DNA from: an uncultured Neglectibacter sp.
GTDB lineage: Bacteria > Bacillota > Clostridia > Oscillospirales > Acutalibacteraceae
DNA: 64,000 bases
Reading direction: 5' to 3'
Assembly (NCBI GenBank): GCA_947647615.1
Contig: CANSKS010000003.1
Coordinates: forward strand, 1 to 64,000
Below are positions 61,441 through 64,000 of the stretch, piece by piece. The notes beneath the pieces are model-generated. The model worked only from the letters and a program-made list of their open reading frames with translations, did no database searches and was not told the origin of the DNA. Position 1 is the stretch's first letter. Every line of letters begins with the position of its first letter. The position numbers and the translations under genes are program-made.

Positions 61441-62625
61441 TTAGGCAGTAACGTAAACCCTGGCCTTCCAGTTGATGGAATTTACCCAATTTTGGAATTC
61501 AAAGTAGCTGAGGGTTCGTTCCGCTCCATACTCGGTGAGTACTGCTGTATCAGAAGCGGACTGAGGTTTATCATGGATGTAGTTTACCTGGTAATTGCAT
61601 TCCGCAGCCTTTTCCAGTTCAGTTCCCAAAAGCCGGTAAAACTTGTAAGTTCCATTGCGGCGGAAGCTTTCCCCGCCGGTGCCGCCGCTTTCCAAAAACA
61701 CACAGGCAAGAATTTCCCCGTTCTGTTCCACCGCGCCTATACGGCCGGAAGGGCCGCCCGCCAAGGTGAACATGCTTTCTTCTGTCAGCAGGGGAACCAC
61801 TTCCCCGCCGCTTATTGTATAAACGGAAGCTACCTCACAAGGAAAATCGTTGAGCTTGGAGCCATAGGCGGTGAGCAGCTCCTCTTGACCGTCGCCGTCC
61901 AGGTCGTAGTAGAGGCTGCGATTAAAAGCGCCTGTGCTGTTCTTCAGCAGTGGATCCAGCGTGCTTTGGTAGCCGGTACCCTGCTCCTGAGGAAGTTCGC
62001 CGAACCTCCTCAGCATGGCCGCCACCTGAGCTCGGGTAGCCTTCCCGGCAGGATCCAGTATCGTGCCGCCGTTTTTCCCTGTGATAATCTTTTTGGAGAC
62101 ACACCAGCGCATGGCTTTTTCGGCATAAGAGCTCACCTGCCAGCCGTCCTGGAAATCGTTTAAATCCACATCGCCGGCGTAACCGTCCACCCCCACATAA
62201 AGTACAGCGTAACGGTAAAACAACGCGGCCAGCTGCTCCCGAGTCACCTTAGAGGCAGGGGAAAACTTGGTTTCGCTGGTACCGTTCACAATGCCTCTGG
62301 AATCGGCCCAAAGCACCGCGTTTTTGTAGTAAGATTTAGACGAAAGGTCGCTGAACAAGGTATAGCCGGAAACCTTAGGGCTTTTGGCCTGCTTGTAAAG
62401 GGCAGTGGCTACCATGCCTCGATCCATATAGGAATTGGGGGCAAAAGTGGTTTTGGTCGTTCCGGAAAACAAGCCCTTCCGGTATACATAGCTCACATCT
62501 TCAAAGAACCAATCGCCCGCCTTGACATCCTTAAAGGGCAGGGAAGCGGCAGCAGCCGAAAAGGGCAGACAGGCCCCGCAAAGGCATAAGGCCAAAAGCA
62601 GCGCAACTAATTTTTTGAACTTCAT
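61441..62625 (-). CDS. S-layer homology (SLH) domain protein
   Basis: Signal peptide; three SLH-like repeats (FKDVKAGDWFFEDVSYVYRKGLFSGTTKTTFAPNSYMDRGMVATALY etc.) then a C-terminal domain. Confidence 0.9.
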   Translation of the reverse strand: MKFKKLVALLLALCLCGACLPFSAAAASLPFKDVKAGDWFFEDVSYVYRKGLFSGTTKTTFAPNSYMDRGMVATALYKQAKSPKVSGYTLFSDLSSKSYYKNAVLWADSRGIVNGTSETKFSPASKVTREQLAALFYRYAVLYVGVDGYAGDVDLNDFQDGWQVSSYAEKAMRWCVSKKIITGKNGGTILDPAGKATRAQVAAMLRRFGELPQEQGTGYQSTLDPLLKNSTGAFNRSLYYDLDGDGQEELLTAYGSKLNDFPCEVASVYTISGGEVVPLLTEESMFTLAGGPSGRIGAVEQNGEILACVFLESGGTGGESFRRNGTYKFYRLLGTELEKAAECNYQVNYIHDKPQSASDTAVLTEYGAERTLSYFEFQNWVNSINWKARVYVTA

Positions 62626-62705
62626 AAGACACCCTCCTAAAATTTATCTCTTTGATATTCCCCAGCCCGGTTTCCCCTCAAGATATCCGGCTAGGCTCTG
62701 GAATC

Positions 62706-62734
62706 ATCATACAAGATATGGAAAAAGATGTCAA
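62706..62734 (-). promoter_or_regulatory. promoter of SLH gene
   Basis: TTGACA - 17 bp - TATGAT on minus strand. Confidence 0.8.
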
Positions 62735-62778
62735 GCTGCCGGATATTTTGGAGGTGCCCATTTCGAAAAGAAAATGCC

Positions 62779-62816
62779 AGGGCCTGTTGCAGAACGAAAA
62801 TTCTGCAACAGGCCCT
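62779..62816 (-). terminator. long perfect hairpin, likely terminator of PepSY gene
   Basis: 16-bp perfect stem AGGGCCTGTTGCAGAA/TTCTGCAACAGGCCCT; only a weak T-run. Confidence 0.45.
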
Positions 62817-62922
62817 TTACTTTATGAGAAATTTCGGAGATGGGTTCCGGGAGATCTCCGCTTTTCCCCGGTTTACTCATGACCCAAAAGGCGACCGCTG
62901 TCTTTGCCCAAATCTTCTGCCC

Positions 62923-64000
62923 TCAGCAGCCGTGATGGCTCCCGTTGTGGTGGCCGCCGCTGTAATGGTCTCCGTCCTGGTGGCAGTAATCCCAATGGAA
63001 TTCCCGCACATTCCCCGTAATGGCGTCGATCTCGCAGGCATATTCCCTATCGCCATAAAGGATCTCTACCTGGTAACAATGGCCATGGCTATGGCTTTCC
63101 AGCTCCAGACAGGTCACATGGTGGGAAGCAGCCCCCGGCACCTTGGCCAGCGCGATATCCCTGGCCTGGTCGCTGCTGATTTCTGTGGGAAAACTGCCAT
63201 GCTCCTTTTCGCACTCCATGCTCAAAACGGCGCCGGTAGCAGCGTCGATCTCATATTCATACTCGCACTGGTTCTGGGCGAAGAATTCGATTTCATAAAC
63301 CCAGCGGCCCTCTTCCCGGTGAAGCTTCTGCTTGGAAAAGGTGACCTGCCCGGCGCTCAGCCCCGCATGGGCCAAGGCCTTCGCCTTTGCCTCTTCGGCA
63401 GAAAGCAAGCTTATGCCTGTGCCGCTGAAGCTATCGGCATCGGTTACAAGGTCATCGTCTTCAGAAAGGGTGGCGGTTTGAGTGGTTCCATCCCATTGGA
63501 CCTTCTTTCCCATAAGCTCCCCAATGGCACGCACAGGCAGGTAGGTAGAGCCCTGGTATAACACCGGGTACACCGTATTCCCGTTCACATCCGCGAATTT
63601 ACGCACCACACCGTCCACAACAATGGTGAAATCGTCTCGAACGGAAAGGTCCACCGGCTGCACCTTTGCCTGGGGATCCGGCACTCCCGTCGTGGTTGGG
63701 GCGGTACGGGGTCCGGAAAGAGTGGCGGTTTTGGTGTCGCCATTCCAATCGACATTCTTCCCCATCAGTTCCCCAATGGCACGCACAGGCAGGTAGGTAG
63801 TACCCTGATAAAGGATGGGATGCACCTGCTGTCCATCCACGTTGAAAAAGCTGCGCTTACTGCCATCGATCACAATGGTGATATCCGGGCGCATGTTGGC
63901 CGTTACCCTTGTGACCGCGCCGGCCTGAAGGGGGAACAGCCCCACCGTCAGCGCCGCGCAGAGCAGCAACGCAAAAGGCTTACAGAGTTTCTTTCGCCAA
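62923..64000 (-). CDS. copper amine oxidase N-terminal-domain/PepSY-domain secreted protein (5' end beyond window)
   Basis: Two copies of VYPVLYQGSTYLPVRAIGELMGK-type domain, PepSY-like repeats (LSAEEAKAKALAHAG; ISSDQARDIALAKV), His-rich tail; reading frame stays open to base 64000 (signal peptide WRKKLCKPFALLLCAALTVG). Confidence 0.85.
   Translation of the reverse strand, partial: WRKKLCKPFALLLCAALTVGLFPLQAGAVTRVTANMRPDITIVIDGSKRSFFNVDGQQVHPILYQGTTYLPVRAIGELMGKNVDWNGDTKTATLSGPRTAPTTTGVPDPQAKVQPVDLSVRDDFTIVVDGVVRKFADVNGNTVYPVLYQGSTYLPVRAIGELMGKKVQWDGTTQTATLSEDDDLVTDADSFSGTGISLLSAEEAKAKALAHAGLSAGQVTFSKQKLHREEGRWVYEIEFFAQNQCEYEYEIDAATGAVLSMECEKEHGSFPTEISSDQARDIALAKVPGAASHHVTCLELESHSHGHCYQVEILYGDREYACEIDAITGNVREFHWDYCHQDGDHYSGGHHNGSHHGC

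Overview
64-kb chromosomal segment of a low-to-mid GC Clostridia/Oscillospiraceae-like Firmicute (taxonomy inferred from gene content and style only). Most of it is ordinary chromosome: uppP; a sugar-catabolic operon (oxidoreductase, cupin, FucI/AraA-like isomerase, PfkB kinase, class II aldolase) with an AraC regulator; an M3 peptidase; yqeG-pepP-efp-CD1247-like genes; rpsU; a nine-gene V-type ATPase operon; cdaA-cdaR; a cysteine desulfurase-like gene with a DUF3343-like gene; an ispDF fusion; a Na/Pi symporter; a LysR-metQNI-fRMsr block; a UroD-family/AraC pair; tRNA-Arg(CCT); a HAAS/PadR pair; a two-component system divergent from an unusual five-gene transport operon; a polyamine cluster; an LplB/YtcP-type sugar ABC importer; and SLH and PepSY-type surface proteins. 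No CRISPR array, transposase or prophage was seen. The strongest second-look items are: (1) a nested, multi-helix RNA of about 228 nt at 54724-54951 (minus strand), with its own sigma-A promoter and a terminator just ahead of speA; (2) a two-component-regulated hybrid transporter operon (beta-propeller-like/solute-binding fusion + 2 permeases + HlyD-like + MacB-like protein, no ATPase), with matching 11-bp-period CTCTAAA repeats the same distance from both divergent -10 boxes; (3) an M3-peptidase leader that can fold to pair next to its ribosome-binding site; (4) a single-base frameshift in a CD1247-like gene. All homology calls are from reading the translated sequence; no searches or folding programs were run.
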